A stretch of DNA of 64,000 bases from Amycolatopsis balhimycina FH 1894 (GCF_000384295.1 NZ_KB913037.1:8371533-8435532), one strand, 5' to 3'. Counted from the first letter of the stretch, positions 17,542 to 26,959 are shown. Notes: generated by a model from the letters alone, not told the origin. Made by a program: numbers and translations.

Positions 17542-18839
17542 CAGAACCACGTCCGGACGTAGCCGACGACGGTTTCGCCGTCGGCCGCGGTCACCGGCAG
17601 CAGCGGCCACTTGTCGAACACCGTGCAGGGGTGGGACAGGCCGAGGCCGATCCAGTCGCCGACCTCGACCGGGGAGCCCGGGGGAAGGGTGAGGAAGGCG
17701 TGCTGGTCGTTCATCTTCGCGACGACGTGCCCTTCGAGCGGCTCCGCGGGCCCGGCCGGCGTCCGGCGCAGCTGCGGCTCGGGCATGCCCTCGTCGAAGG
17801 ACGCGTCGCGTTTGCCGAGGGTCAGCAGGGCGAGGGTGTCCGACGGCTTCGACGTCACCTGCGCCCACGCCCGGAGCGCGGGCCGGAAGGAGTCGACGCC
17901 GTCGATGCGCGGGTGGTCGCCGAGCGGGGAGATCTCGCGGTAGAAGCCGTCGTCGTGGGTGAGGTACGCGCCGCTGCGCAGCACGGGCAGCACGTCGAGA
18001 CCCGCCGGCCACGGTTTCGTGAGTTCGTTCGCGACCTGGTCGAAGTACGCGCTGCCACCGGCGGTGACGATGATCTGCCCGTCGAGGAGTCCCTTGTCCG
18101 CGAACGAGATCGCGAGCTCACGCAGGCCGTCCACATAGGAGCTGATCTTCGCGAGCGCGGCTTCGTCGGTGTCGTGCGAGAGCGCGCCCTCGTAGCCGCC
18201 GGTGCCGCGCAGGCGCAGCACCGGGCTCGCGTCCACCGCTTCGGCGATCGCCAGCGCGGTGGCGGTGTCGCGGACGCCGGTGCGGCCGCCCTCGGCGCCC
18301 AGCTCGACCAGGACGTCGACCGGGCGTCCGGCTCCTCGCAGGGCTTCGGTCATCAGCTCGACGCCGCGGACCGAGTCGACCCAGCAGAGGAACTCGAACG
18401 CCGGGTCCGCCGCCAGCTCGGCGGCCAGCCACCGCAGGCCCGACGGGTCGAGGAACTGGTTGGCCAGCAGGATCCGCGAGACGCCGAAGGCGCGGTAGAT
18501 CCGGAGGTGGCCGGCGTTCGCGCAGGTCACACCCCACGCGCCGTGCTCGATCTGGCGCGCGAACAGCTGCGGTGCCATGGTCGTCTTGCCGTGCGGGGCG
18601 AGGACCACACCGCGGGCGAGGCACCACTCGGCCATCGTCCGCAGGTTGTGCTCGAGCGCTTCGTCGTCGAGGACGACGAAGGGGGCGAAGAACCCGTCGG
18701 TGAACAGGTTGAGCCGGCGGTCCGCGGCTTCGTCCAGGGTGAGGCCGCCCAGCGCGGGCGCGGCCGAGCGAAAACGCCAGTCGATCCGCTCCTGGCGGAG
18801 GGCGTCGAGCGCGGCGGGGTCGATCAGGCAAGGATTCAT
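17541..18839 (-). CDS. PLP-dependent D-serine dehydratase-like / amino acid deaminase
   Basis: 432-residue fold-type III PLP enzyme (alanine racemase N-terminal domain plus a D-serine dehydratase-like C-terminal domain, as in D-threonine aldolase and DSD1). The PLP lysine is Lys85 in APHGKTT. The C-terminal domain contains the H-P-x-x-D/S-x-F and G-L-S-H-P-C-T-x-F-D-K-W pattern, where His and Cys ligate zinc in DSD1. It probably deaminates or cleaves D-serine or D-threonine-like substrates; the product would be an enamine that RidA (20681) hydrolyses. The ATG at 18839 is the only well-placed start. First gene of the minus-strand operon. Confidence 0.82.
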   Translation of the reverse strand: MNPCLIDPAALDALRQERIDWRFRSAAPALGGLTLDEAADRRLNLFTDGFFAPFVVLDDEALEHNLRTMAEWCLARGVVLAPHGKTTMAPQLFARQIEHGAWGVTCANAGHLRIYRAFGVSRILLANQFLDPSGLRWLAAELAADPAFEFLCWVDSVRGVELMTEALRGAGRPVDVLVELGAEGGRTGVRDTATALAIAEAVDASPVLRLRGTGGYEGALSHDTDEAALAKISSYVDGLRELAISFADKGLLDGQIIVTAGGSAYFDQVANELTKPWPAGLDVLPVLRSGAYLTHDDGFYREISPLGDHPRIDGVDSFRPALRAWAQVTSKPSDTLALLTLGKRDASFDEGMPEPQLRRTPAGPAEPLEGHVVAKMNDQHAFLTLPPGSPVEVGDWIGLGLSHPCTVFDKWPLLPVTAADGETVVGYVRTWF

Positions 18840-18853
18840 CGGCGGCGACCTCT

Positions 18854-18891
18854 GTTGCGTATGTTGCAACGACTGTTGCGCATGCTGCGCG
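18854..18891. promoter_or_regulatory. Tandem operator candidates in divergent promoter
   Basis: Two similar 17-bp elements, GTTGC-N7-GCAAC (18854-18870, symmetric) and GTTGC-N7-GCGCG (18875-18891), start exactly 21 bp apart, two helical turns. They lie between the D-serine-dehydratase-like gene and the sugar kinase/IclR operon. IclR-family proteins often bind such repeated palindromes as tetramers, and the iclR gene is adjacent, so autoregulation and divergent control are likely. Confidence 0.6.
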
Positions 18892-18951
18892 CCATAGGTG
18901 TAGCATCCGGGTCGCCACAGGTCAACGGGGTGAAGGGCAGGGAGACGGACA

Positions 18952-19926
18952 GTGACGAGCGGGCCCGAGGTGCTGTGTGTGGGCGAGTCGATGGCGCTGT
19001 TCGTGCCCGCCGAACCCGGCCCGCCGGACGAGGTGAAGCAGTGGACGCGCACGATCGGTGGCGCCGAATCGAACGTGGCCTGCAACCTGCCGACGCTGGG
19101 GGTCCGCAGCGGCTGGGTGAGCGCGGTCGGTGACGACCCGTTCGGCCGGGCGATGCTGCGGGAGGTCGCTGCCCACGGCGTCGACGTCAGCGCGTGTTCC
19201 GTCGACCCGCTGCGCCCGACCGGGCTCTACGTCAAGGAAAGCGGCGCCGGCGGTAGTCCCGTGCGCTACTACCGGACCGGCTCGGCCGCGTCCGGGATGG
19301 GCCCGGCGCTGCTTGATCGGCTCGACCTCGACGGCGTCCGCGTGCTGCACCTGTCGGGGATCACGCCCGCGCTGTCGGACAGCTGCCTCGCGCTGGTGCG
19401 CGCGCTCTTGGACATGCCCCGCGGCGACCGGCTGATCTCATTCGACGTCAACCTGCGCCCGGCGCTCTGGACCGGCCGTGACCCGGGGCTGCTCGCCGAG
19501 CTGGCCGGTCAGGCGGACATCGTCCTGACCGGCGACGACGAAGCCCGGCAGGTGTGGGGGACCGGCGACCCGGCGAAGCTGCGGGCCCTGCTGCCGGGGC
19601 CGCGCACGCTCGTCGTCAAGCACGGCGAACGCGGCGCCACCCTGGTCGAAGGCGAGCCGTTGTTCGCGCCCGCGCTGAAGGTCGACGTCGTCGAGCCGGT
19701 CGGGGCGGGCGACGCGTTCGCCGCCGGGTTCCTGGCCGCGACGCTGCGCGGCGCCACGCCCCTGGAACGGCTGCGGCAGGGGCATCTCCAGGCCGCCGTC
19801 ACCCTGCTCACCCACGACGATGTCGGCGTGCCGCTGCCGCCCCCGGTCGTGGCTACCCTGCTGCACGCGGACCCGGACGAGTGGCGTTCGGCGCGGCTGA
19901 CCGGAGAGGGCGTGGTGCTGACGTGA
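18952..19926 (+). CDS. PfkB-family sugar kinase (KDG kinase-like)
   Basis: 324-residue ribokinase-family kinase. The N-terminal motif G-G-A-E-S-N-V-A and the C-terminal signature V-G-A-G-D-A-F-A-A-G-F are intact, with catalytic base Asp254. The sequence G-E-S-M-A-L-F-V-P at the start and substrate loop Y-Y-R-x-G-S-A-A-S resemble 2-dehydro-3-deoxygluconokinase. GGGAG precedes the GTG. It shares a promoter region with the D-amino-acid operon and is translationally coupled to the IclR gene (TGA inside GTGAG). Specificity is inferred. Confidence 0.82.
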   Translation: MTSGPEVLCVGESMALFVPAEPGPPDEVKQWTRTIGGAESNVACNLPTLGVRSGWVSAVGDDPFGRAMLREVAAHGVDVSACSVDPLRPTGLYVKESGAGGSPVRYYRTGSAASGMGPALLDRLDLDGVRVLHLSGITPALSDSCLALVRALLDMPRGDRLISFDVNLRPALWTGRDPGLLAELAGQADIVLTGDDEARQVWGTGDPAKLRALLPGPRTLVVKHGERGATLVEGEPLFAPALKVDVVEPVGAGDAFAAGFLAATLRGATPLERLRQGHLQAAVTLLTHDDVGVPLPPPVVATLLHADPDEWRSARLTGEGVVLT

Positions 19927-20681
19927 GTCAAAGCCTGGACCGGGCGCTGACGTTGCTGGGGTCGATCGCGAAGGACGCGCGCACCCTCGACGACCTCGCC
20001 GACGAGATCGGCGTGCACAAGTCGACGGTGCTGCGGCTGCTGCGCACCCTCGAACAGCACCACTTCGTCCGGCGGGAGGGCGCCCGGTACTACCGGCTGG
20101 GCAGCGCCATGTTCGACCTCGCCAACCAGGCCCTCGATTCCTTCGACGTCCGGCGCAGCGCCCAGCCCGCGCTCGCCGCCCTCAACGCGCGCACCGGGCA
20201 CACCGTGCACCTGGCCAGCTACGAGGACGGCGAAGTCGTCTACATCGACAAGTTCGAAGGCAGGCACTCGGTGCGGATGTACTCGCGCATCGGCAAGCGT
20301 GCGCCGCTGCACTGCACCGCGGTGGGGAAGGTGCTGGTCGCGGCCATGCCCGCGGGCCGCCGCGAGGAGATCGCGCGGTCGATCGAGTACCCGGTGCGGA
20401 CGCCGAACACGATCACCACGCCCGAGGCCTACCTCGCCGAGCTGGAACGCGTGGCCCAGCTCGGGTACGCCGTCGACAACGCCGAGCACGAGGACTTCAT
20501 CCACTGCATCGCGGCGCCGGTGCGAGGGACGGGTGGCGAAGTCCTCGCCGCCGCGTCGATGTCGGTGCCGAAGGTGCTGCTCGACTACGAAGGCCTGCTC
20601 GCCCTGGTCCCGGACCTGCGGGCGGCGACGCACGAAGCTTCCGTCCACAGTGGATGGACGGGGAACGGAAAGGGGCACTGA
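19923..20681 (+). CDS. IclR-family transcriptional regulator
   Basis: 252-residue regulator. Residues about 1-60 form the IclR winged helix (L-D-R-A-L-T-L-L, T-L-D-D-L-A-D-E-I-G-V-H-K-S-T-V-L-R-L-L-R-T-L) and the rest the GAF-like effector domain (C-T-A-V-G-K-V-L-V-A-A and I-A-A-P-V-R). The GTG at 19923 overlaps the kinase stop. Likely controls the divergent D-amino-acid operon and its own operon through the 21-bp-spaced repeats at 18854-18891. Confidence 0.88.
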   Translation: MSQSLDRALTLLGSIAKDARTLDDLADEIGVHKSTVLRLLRTLEQHHFVRREGARYYRLGSAMFDLANQALDSFDVRRSAQPALAALNARTGHTVHLASYEDGEVVYIDKFEGRHSVRMYSRIGKRAPLHCTAVGKVLVAAMPAGRREEIARSIEYPVRTPNTITTPEAYLAELERVAQLGYAVDNAEHEDFIHCIAAPVRGTGGEVLAAASMSVPKVLLDYEGLLALVPDLRAATHEASVHSGWTGNGKGH

Positions 20682-21064
20682 TGAGCAAGACGGCAGTTTC
20701 CACCGAGAACGCGCCGAAGCCGCCGGCGATGTTCTCACAGGCCGTCCGCAAGGGGAACCTGCTGCAGGTCGCCGGCCAGGTCGGGTTCGACCCGGCGACC
20801 GGCGCGATCGTCGGCGACGACGTCGCGGGCCAGACCCGGCAGACGTTCAGGAACATCGAAGCCGTGCTGGCCGAGGCGGGCTCGAGCCTCGCCGACGCGA
20901 TCATGGTGCGGGTGTACCTGACCGACACGGCGCACTTCGCGCCGTTCAACGAGGTCTACAACGAACTGATCGGCGACGCCCCGCACGCCGCGCGCACGAC
21001 GGTGTACGTCGGCCTCCCGGGTGAGCTGCTCGTCGAGATCGACGTGCTCTGCGTGCTGGACTGA
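20681..21064 (+). CDS. ridA: RidA-family enamine/imine deaminase
   Basis: 127-residue Rid/YjgF-like protein. The family pattern F-S-Q-A-V-R-K-G-N-L-L-Q-V-A-G-Q-V-G-F-D-P-x-T-G, the catalytic Arg in V-R-V-Y-L-T-D, and the C-terminal E-I-D region are present. RidA hydrolyses 2-aminoacrylate and related reactive enamines made by PLP dehydratases. It shares a TGATG overlap with the IclR gene. Its presence beside a D-serine-dehydratase-like enzyme fits a detoxification role for that pathway. Confidence 0.88.
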   Translation: MSKTAVSTENAPKPPAMFSQAVRKGNLLQVAGQVGFDPATGAIVGDDVAGQTRQTFRNIEAVLAEAGSSLADAIMVRVYLTDTAHFAPFNEVYNELIGDAPHAARTTVYVGLPGELLVEIDVLCVLD

Positions 21065-21079
21065 CCCGGTGCCGGGCGG

Positions 21080-22075
21080 TCAGCCCAGAACGCTCGTGTA
21101 GCCGTTCAGGGCTGGCTGCCCGCCGAGGTGGGCGTAGAGGACGTTCGCGTCGCGCGAGATCTCGCCGTTCTTGACGAGGTCGATGAGCCCGGCCATCGAC
21201 TTGCCCTCGTAGACGGGGTCGGTGATCATGCCTTCCAGCCGGGCGCACGTCTCGATCGCGTCCACAGTGGACTTGTCGGGGACGCCGTAGATTCCGGCGT
21301 GGTAGCGGTCGTCGAGCTCGACGTCGGGGATCTCCCCGGAACCGATCAGTTCGGCGGTGTTGCGCGCGATGCGCGTGACCTGCTCGCGGGTCTCGTCCGG
21401 TTTGGCGGAAGCGTCGATGCCGAGGATGCGTCGCTTCTTGCCGAGGGTGGTCCCGGCGATCATCCCGCCCTGGGTGCTGCCGGTGACCGAGCAGACGATC
21501 ACGGTGTCGAAGAAGACACCGAGTTCTTCCTCCTGCTTTTCGAGCTCGACGATCCAGTTCGCGAAGCCGAGGCCGCCGAGCCGGTGGTCCGAGGCGCCGG
21601 CGGGGATGGCGTACGGCTTGCCGCCTTGCTCTTCGATCTCGGCGACCGCGTTCTCCCACGCCTCCTTGAACCCGATGCCGAAGCCGGCCTGGACGAGCCG
21701 GACGTCGGCGCCGAGGATGCGCGAGAGCTGGATGTTGCCGACCTTGTCGTAGAGCGGGTCGTGCCAGTCGACCCAGCTTTCCTGCACGAGCACGGCTTTC
21801 AGTCCGGCGCGCGCCGCGGCGGCCGCGACCTGCCGGGTGTGGTTGGACTGGACGCCGCCGATCGAAACGAGGGTGTCGGCACCCTGGGCGAGCGCGTCGG
21901 CGACGAGGTACTCCAGCTTGCGGGTCTTGTTCCCACCGAACGCGAGGCCGGAGTTCACGTCTTCGCGCTTGGCCCAGATCTCGGCGCCGCCGAGGTGTTC
22001 GGTGAGGCGTTCGAGGGGGTGCACCGGCGACGGGCCGAAGAGCAGGGGATAGCGCGGGAAGTCGGCCAGGGTCAT
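21080..22075 (-). CDS. acdS: 1-aminocyclopropane-1-carboxylate deaminase
   Basis: 331-residue fold-type II PLP enzyme converting ACC to 2-oxobutanoate and ammonia. Family features are the PLP lysine near residue 51 in [21 protein letters not shown], and the C-terminal [15 protein letters not shown]. The conserved D-P-V-Y-E-G-K-S segment is also present. D-cysteine desulfhydrase is a close relative, so activity needs testing, but length and motifs favour AcdS. GGAGG precedes the ATG. It overlaps the GntR gene by four bases and is therefore controlled with it. Confidence 0.85.
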   Translation of the reverse strand: MTLADFPRYPLLFGPSPVHPLERLTEHLGGAEIWAKREDVNSGLAFGGNKTRKLEYLVADALAQGADTLVSIGGVQSNHTRQVAAAAARAGLKAVLVQESWVDWHDPLYDKVGNIQLSRILGADVRLVQAGFGIGFKEAWENAVAEIEEQGGKPYAIPAGASDHRLGGLGFANWIVELEKQEEELGVFFDTVIVCSVTGSTQGGMIAGTTLGKKRRILGIDASAKPDETREQVTRIARNTAELIGSGEIPDVELDDRYHAGIYGVPDKSTVDAIETCARLEGMITDPVYEGKSMAGLIDLVKNGEISRDANVLYAHLGGQPALNGYTSVLG

Positions 22076-22707
22076 CGGTCCTCCAGGAGGTCGGTCCAGA
22101 TCGTGGAAATCACGGAGACGGCTTCGTCGGTGTCGCGCTTCTCGAGCGCGTCGATGAGCCGTGTGTGGCGCTCGACGGAGTTCCAGGCGAGCGCGGAGCT
22201 GAACCGGGCGTGCTCAAGCCGGCGAAGCAGCGGCGTGTAGCGGTCGAGGGTCGCGGCGACGGCGGCGTTGCCGGCGAGGCGCACGGGGATGTCGTGCAGG
22301 TCGTCGTCCGCTTTCACGGCGGCCGCGGCGTCACCGGCCTCGATCGCGGCGGCGAAGCGGTCATTGGCCGCCCGCATGGCGGCGAGGTCGTCCGGACGGC
22401 ATTTCGGCACGGCCTGCCGGACGGCGAACTCGTGCAGTACCCGCACGATCTCCCGGGCATCGAGCACATCCCGCGACATGACATCGGAGACCCGGGTGTA
22501 GCTCTGCGGCTTCGAGTCGACGAGCCCCTCTTCGGCCAGGCGGCGCAGAGCTTCCCTCACGGGGGCTTTCGAGAGCCCGAGTTGATCGGCGAGATCGCCG
22601 TCGCGCAGCGAAGCACCGGACGGCAGCGTCCCGTCGACGATGGCCTGGCGGATGCGGTCGTACGCCTCGTCGCGCAGCAACGGGCGAGTGACCTTCGAGA
22701 GACTCAC
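22072..22707 (-). CDS. GntR-family regulator with FCD domain
   Basis: 211-residue regulator: a GntR winged helix ([16 protein letters not shown], then [19 protein letters not shown]) followed by an all-helical FCD effector domain with His residues that normally bind a metal or carboxylate. The start is placed at GTG 22707 because an ideal -10 (TAACAT) ends seven bases upstream, giving a leaderless mRNA. ATG 22716 would add three codons but lies inside the operator palindrome. Coupled to acdS by ATGA. Confidence 0.82.
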   Translation of the reverse strand: MSLSKVTRPLLRDEAYDRIRQAIVDGTLPSGASLRDGDLADQLGLSKAPVREALRRLAEEGLVDSKPQSYTRVSDVMSRDVLDAREIVRVLHEFAVRQAVPKCRPDDLAAMRAANDRFAAAIEAGDAAAAVKADDDLHDIPVRLAGNAAVAATLDRYTPLLRRLEHARFSSALAWNSVERHTRLIDALEKRDTDEAVSVISTIWTDLLEDR

Positions 22708-22724
22708 ATCTAACATGTTAGATG
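22707..22724. promoter_or_regulatory. Perfect 18-bp palindrome: operator over -10 and start of gntR
   Basis: CATCTAACATGTTAGATG is a perfect palindrome containing the minus-strand -10 hexamer TAACAT and touching the GTG start. FadR/VanR-type GntR regulators bind short palindromes of this shape, so negative autoregulation of gntR-acdS is the simplest reading. Confidence 0.7.
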
Positions 22725-22812
22725 TCGGCAGCCGTGCTTCGCCAGGTCTGATCGGTCACATGAGGCGGCCTGGCCTGGCCGGTCATATCCAGCGGTCTTC
22801 GCGGGTCGGCTC

Positions 22813-22850
22813 GCGGTTGTCCACAGGCAGCCCGTGATGTGGACAACCGC
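22813..22850. terminator. 13-bp hairpin formed by two inverted DnaA-box sequences
   Basis: GCGGTTGTCCACA (22813-22825) and TGTGGACAACCGC (22838-22850) are perfect complements with a 12-base loop, between the end of the DUF1844 gene and the gntR promoter (both minus strand). Each arm contains TTGTCCACA, the high-GC actinobacterial DnaA box. It could be a terminator, a DnaA-binding site, or both. The rest of 22725-22959 shows no gene. Confidence 0.55.
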
Positions 22851-22959
22851 CCCGCGGCCCCCGCCTTCTCCGGCTTTCCGTCCGGCGCCCCCGATACACT
22901 GGACCTGGGGACGCCCCCCGGAGAGGGCGGGGGATGTTCGGGGCGGGGTGCGGCCGCGG

Positions 22960-23319
22960 TCAGTAGACCGGGCCGGTGTACTTTTCCCCGGGCCCCTGCC
23001 CGGGCTCGTCCGGCACGGCCGAAGCTTCCCGGAACGCCTTCTGCAGCGACTGCAGACCGTCCCGCAACGGCCCGGCGTGCAGGCCCAGGTACTCGGCGGA
23101 GGCCGTCACGAGCCCGGCCAGCGCGGTGATCAGGCGGCGCGCTTCGTCGAGGTCGCGGTGCGGGGAGGTGTCCGGGTCGGCGTCGGCGAGGCCGAGCCGT
23201 TCGGCGCCCGCGGACAGCAGCATGACCGCGGCGCGGCTGATCACCTCCACGCTGGGGATGTCCTCCAGGTGGCGGGCTTCCGGGGAATACGGGGGCTGTT
23301 GCGAAGGTTGTTCCGGCAC
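22960..23319 (-). CDS. DUF1844-domain protein
   Basis: 119-residue acidic helical protein with the DUF1844 pattern V-E-V-I-S-R-A-A-V-M-L-L-S-A-G-A-E-R-L-G-L and the D-L-D-E-A-R-R-L-I-T-A-L helix. Function unknown; in actinobacteria this gene is regularly found divergent from infC, as here. The GTG at 23319 is preceded by GGAAGGG. The low-complexity N-terminus (P-E-Q-P-S-Q-Q-P-P) is probably disordered. Confidence 0.8.
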   Translation of the reverse strand: MPEQPSQQPPYSPEARHLEDIPSVEVISRAAVMLLSAGAERLGLADADPDTSPHRDLDEARRLITALAGLVTASAEYLGLHAGPLRDGLQSLQKAFREASAVPDEPGQGPGEKYTGPVY

Positions 23320-23486
23320 GTCTGGTACCCTTCCACGAGCGACCAGCCCCCGAGCGATCGGGGGCGGCAAGTGGAGCCCCGCTCCCACCCGCGTCACCGT
23401 ACAGGTGTCCGGGTCCGGTCTCGCCCGGGCGTGAAGTCCAGGGTGAAGTGCCCGGCTTCGCAGCCGGGTGCGATCGGAAACAGAGT

Positions 23487-23516
23487 GGGCCCCGCACACC
23501 GAATGGTGTCGGGGCC
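23487..23516 (+). promoter_or_regulatory. Leader hairpin upstream of infC
   Basis: GGGCCCCGCACACC (23487-23500) pairs with GGTGTCGGGGCC (23505-23516) around a GAAT loop with one bulged base, about 60 bases before the infC start. There is no T-tract after it, so it is either a weak attenuator or a structural part of the leader; infC-rpmI-rplT operons are autoregulated in several bacteria. Confidence 0.5.
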
Positions 23517-23575
23517 TTCGCTATGTGGGCACCAGGTCGATGAACAGGAAACATTCCTCGGACCAAGGAGGCCCC

Positions 23576-24139
23576 ATCAGCTCCGAGACACGCATCAACG
23601 ACCGAATCCGGGTGCCGGAGGTCCGTCTCGTCGGACCCGCCGGCGAGCAGGTCGGCATCGTCCGGATCGAGGATGCGCTGCGCCTGGCGCAGGAGAACGA
23701 CCTCGACCTCGTCGAGGTCGCGCCGCAGGCCCGCCCGCCGGTGTGCAAGCTCATGGACTTCGGCAAGTTCAAGTACGAGAGCGCGCAGAAGGCCCGCGAG
23801 TCGCGGCGCAACCAGCAGCTGACCGTCATCAAGGAACAGAAGCTGCGCCCCAAGATCGACCAGCACGACTACGAGACCAAGAAGGGTCACGTGTCGCGCT
23901 TCCTGGCGGCGGGCAACAAGGTCAAGGTCACGATCATGTTCCGCGGTCGCGAGCAGTCCCGGCCGGAGCTCGGCTACCGGCTGCTGCAGAAGCTCGCCGA
24001 AGACGTCACGGAGCTCGGCTTCGTCGAATCGTCGGCCAAGCAGGACGGCCGCAACATGATCATGGTGCTGGCCCCGCACAAGAACGTGAAGCCGAAGGCG
24101 AAGGCCGAGGCGGCTCCCGAGCCGACCCCCGACGCGTAG
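23576..24139 (+). CDS. infC: Translation initiation factor IF-3
   Basis: 187-residue IF-3, which keeps 30S subunits free and checks the start codon. The N-domain ([15 protein letters not shown]), the linker ([10 protein letters not shown]), and the C-domain signature (G-H-V-S-R-F-L, then [12 protein letters not shown]) are intact. No ATG or GTG lies at the expected position; an AUC codon at 23576 follows AGGAGG by four bases and gives the conserved N-terminus S-S-E-T-R-I-N-D-R. Non-canonical AUU/AUC starts are typical of infC and allow IF-3 autoregulation. ATG 23540 would add 12 residues with a poor ribosome site. Confidence 0.93.
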   Translation: MSSETRINDRIRVPEVRLVGPAGEQVGIVRIEDALRLAQENDLDLVEVAPQARPPVCKLMDFGKFKYESAQKARESRRNQQLTVIKEQKLRPKIDQHDYETKKGHVSRFLAAGNKVKVTIMFRGREQSRPELGYRLLQKLAEDVTELGFVESSAKQDGRNMIMVLAPHKNVKPKAKAEAAPEPTPDA

Positions 24140-24160
24140 GCGCCGACCAGCACGAGTCAG

Positions 24161-24186
24161 CGGCTCACCGGTTCTCCGGTGAGCCG
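24161..24186 (+). promoter_or_regulatory. Intercistronic hairpin infC-rpmI
   Basis: Perfect 11-bp stem (24161-24171 with 24176-24186) and a TTCT loop, ending about 20 bases before the rpmI start. It lacks a T-run, so it may be a processing or L20-type control structure rather than a terminator. Confidence 0.6.
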
Positions 24187-24206
24187 CCGCACGAAAGAGG
24201 ACCGAA

Positions 24207-24401
24207 ATGCCGAAGATGAAGACCCACAGCGGGACGTCCAAGCGCATCCGCAAGACGGGTACGGGCAAGCTGCGCCGCCAGATGACCGGCCGGCGCCACC
24301 GCATGGAGAAGAAGTCCAGCCGCGTGACCCGCCGTCTCGAGGGCACCACCGAGGTGTCGAAGACCGAGGCCGGCCGTCTCAAGCGCCTGCTCGGCATCTG
24401 A
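24207..24401 (+). CDS. rpmI: 50S ribosomal protein bL35
   Basis: 64-residue, Arg/Lys-rich ribosomal protein with the bL35 signature [13 protein letters not shown] and C-terminal R-L-K-R-L-L-G-I. Full length for the family. AAAGAGGA precedes the ATG. Second gene of the conserved infC-rpmI-rplT operon. Confidence 0.97.
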   Translation: MPKMKTHSGTSKRIRKTGTGKLRRQMTGRRHRMEKKSSRVTRRLEGTTEVSKTEAGRLKRLLGI

Positions 24402-24469
24402 TCCCGCAGAACTTGCTCTGACCACCCGGGGCGTCCCCCTTCGCCCCCCTAGATCGACAGGATGGACCC

Positions 24470-24847
24470 GTGGCACGCGTCAAGCGGGCGGTAAACGCCC
24501 AGAAGAAGCGTCGCGCAACTCTCGAACTGGCCAGCGGCTACCGCGGCCAGCGTTCGCGGCTGTACCGCAAGGCCAAGGAGCAGACGCTTCACTCGCTGAA
24601 CTACGCCTACCGGGACCGCCGTGCCCGCAAGGGTGACTTCCGCCGCCTGTGGGTCACCCGCATCAACGCGGCCGCCCGCGCCAACGGGGTGACCTACAAC
24701 CGGTTCATCCAGGGCATCAAGGCCGCGGGTGTCGAGGTCGACCGCAAGATCCTCGCGGACCTGGCCGTCAACGACGCCGCCGCCTTCACGGCGCTGGCCG
24801 AGCTCGCCAAGGCCAACGTCAACACCGGCGAAGCGAAGTCGGCCTGA
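24470..24847 (+). CDS. rplT: 50S ribosomal protein bL20
   Basis: 125-residue bL20, a 23S rRNA-binding early assembly protein and the usual autoregulator of this operon. Starts with a GTG giving [14 protein letters not shown]; internal motif [14 protein letters not shown] is intact. The TGA overlaps the proposed CTG start of the methyltransferase gene. Confidence 0.97.
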   Translation: MARVKRAVNAQKKRRATLELASGYRGQRSRLYRKAKEQTLHSLNYAYRDRRARKGDFRRLWVTRINAAARANGVTYNRFIQGIKAAGVEVDRKILADLAVNDAAAFTALAELAKANVNTGEAKSA

Positions 24848-25659
24848 CCGGCGGCTTTTCCCGACCCGGGGCGGATCCGTTCACCGAGCGGACCCCCCGG
24901 GTCGTTGCTGCGCGCAAGCTGACGCGGCGCGCGGAACGCGACAAGACCGGCCGGTTCCTGGCCGAGGGCGCCAACGCCGTCGAGGCCGCACTGGCCGGCG
25001 GCACCGTGCACGAGCTGTTCGTCACCGAGCGCGCGGCGGCGCAGCACGCCGGCCTGCTCGACGCGGCCCGTGAGGCCGGCGTCGCCGTCTCGCCGATCAC
25101 CGACCGCGCCGCGGACGGCCTTTCGGAAACCGTGACGCCCCAAGGCATCGTGGCCGTCTGCGCGCTGCTGGACCGCCCGCTCGAAGAAGCCGTGACGCCG
25201 GCCGCCAAGCTCGTGGTGATGCTGGTGGACGTCGCCGACCCCGGCAACGCGGGCACGGTGATCCGCGTCGCCGACGCGGCGGGCGCCGACGCCGTGGTCC
25301 TCGCGGGCGATACGGTCGACCCCCACAACGGCAAGTGCGTTCGCGCGGCCGCCGGCAGCCTGTTCCACCTGCCGATCGCCCGCGTCCGCGACGTCGCCGC
25401 GGCACTGGCGGCCTGCTCGGCCGCCGGCCTGCGGACGTTCGCCGCCCACGGCTACGCCGAAGCCGAACTCGATCGGGTGGACCTCGCCGTGTCGACGGCG
25501 TGGGTGTTCGGCAACGAGGCCCACGGCCTGCCGCCCGACGTCCTCGACCGGACCGACCTCGCCGTCCGGATCCCCCTGTACGGCCGGGCCGAGAGCCTGA
25601 ACCTCGCCACGGCGGCGGCCGTCTGCGTCTACACGAGCGCGATGGCGGCACGCCGCTGA
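24844..25659 (+). CDS. TrmH/SpoU-family rRNA methyltransferase
   Basis: About 271-residue SAM-dependent RNA 2'-O-methyltransferase. An N-terminal substrate-binding domain ([13 protein letters not shown]) precedes the SPOUT knot with its three motifs: [23 protein letters not shown], and [18 protein letters not shown]. No ATG, GTG or TTG lies near the domain start; the only nearby in-frame candidate is CTG at 24844, in a four-base overlap with the rplT stop. The next canonical codon upstream is GTG 24649, deep inside rplT. The domain call is secure; the start is not. Confidence 0.85.
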   Translation: MTGGFSRPGADPFTERTPRVVAARKLTRRAERDKTGRFLAEGANAVEAALAGGTVHELFVTERAAAQHAGLLDAAREAGVAVSPITDRAADGLSETVTPQGIVAVCALLDRPLEEAVTPAAKLVVMLVDVADPGNAGTVIRVADAAGADAVVLAGDTVDPHNGKCVRAAAGSLFHLPIARVRDVAAALAACSAAGLRTFAAHGYAEAELDRVDLAVSTAWVFGNEAHGLPPDVLDRTDLAVRIPLYGRAESLNLATAAAVCVYTSAMAARR

Positions 25660-25819
25660 CCAGCGGAGATTCTTGTTCTGGCACCTCCGTGCCCGGCAGT
25701 GTCGTGCGGCAGTCGTGCGGCCGTGCCTGCTCGCTCCGCCGAAGCGTTCCGGGCTCGCCGACCGGGCCGCCGCCTGGCTCCGAGGGCGACCGGGGCCGCG
25801 CCGACCCGATCCCATAGAC

Positions 25820-25825
25820 TTTTCC
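25820..25825 (+). promoter_or_regulatory. Possible -10 of the pheST promoter
   Basis: The 238-bp gap before pheS contains the word ATAGACTTTT near 25815-25824, giving a TAGACT -10-like hexamer in an otherwise very GC-rich stretch. No clear -35 partner or T-box is visible. Coordinates are approximate. Confidence 0.3.
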
Positions 25826-25834
25826 CACCTTTGA

Positions 25835-26958
<1,124 letters not shown>

Positions 26959-26959
<1 letters not shown>

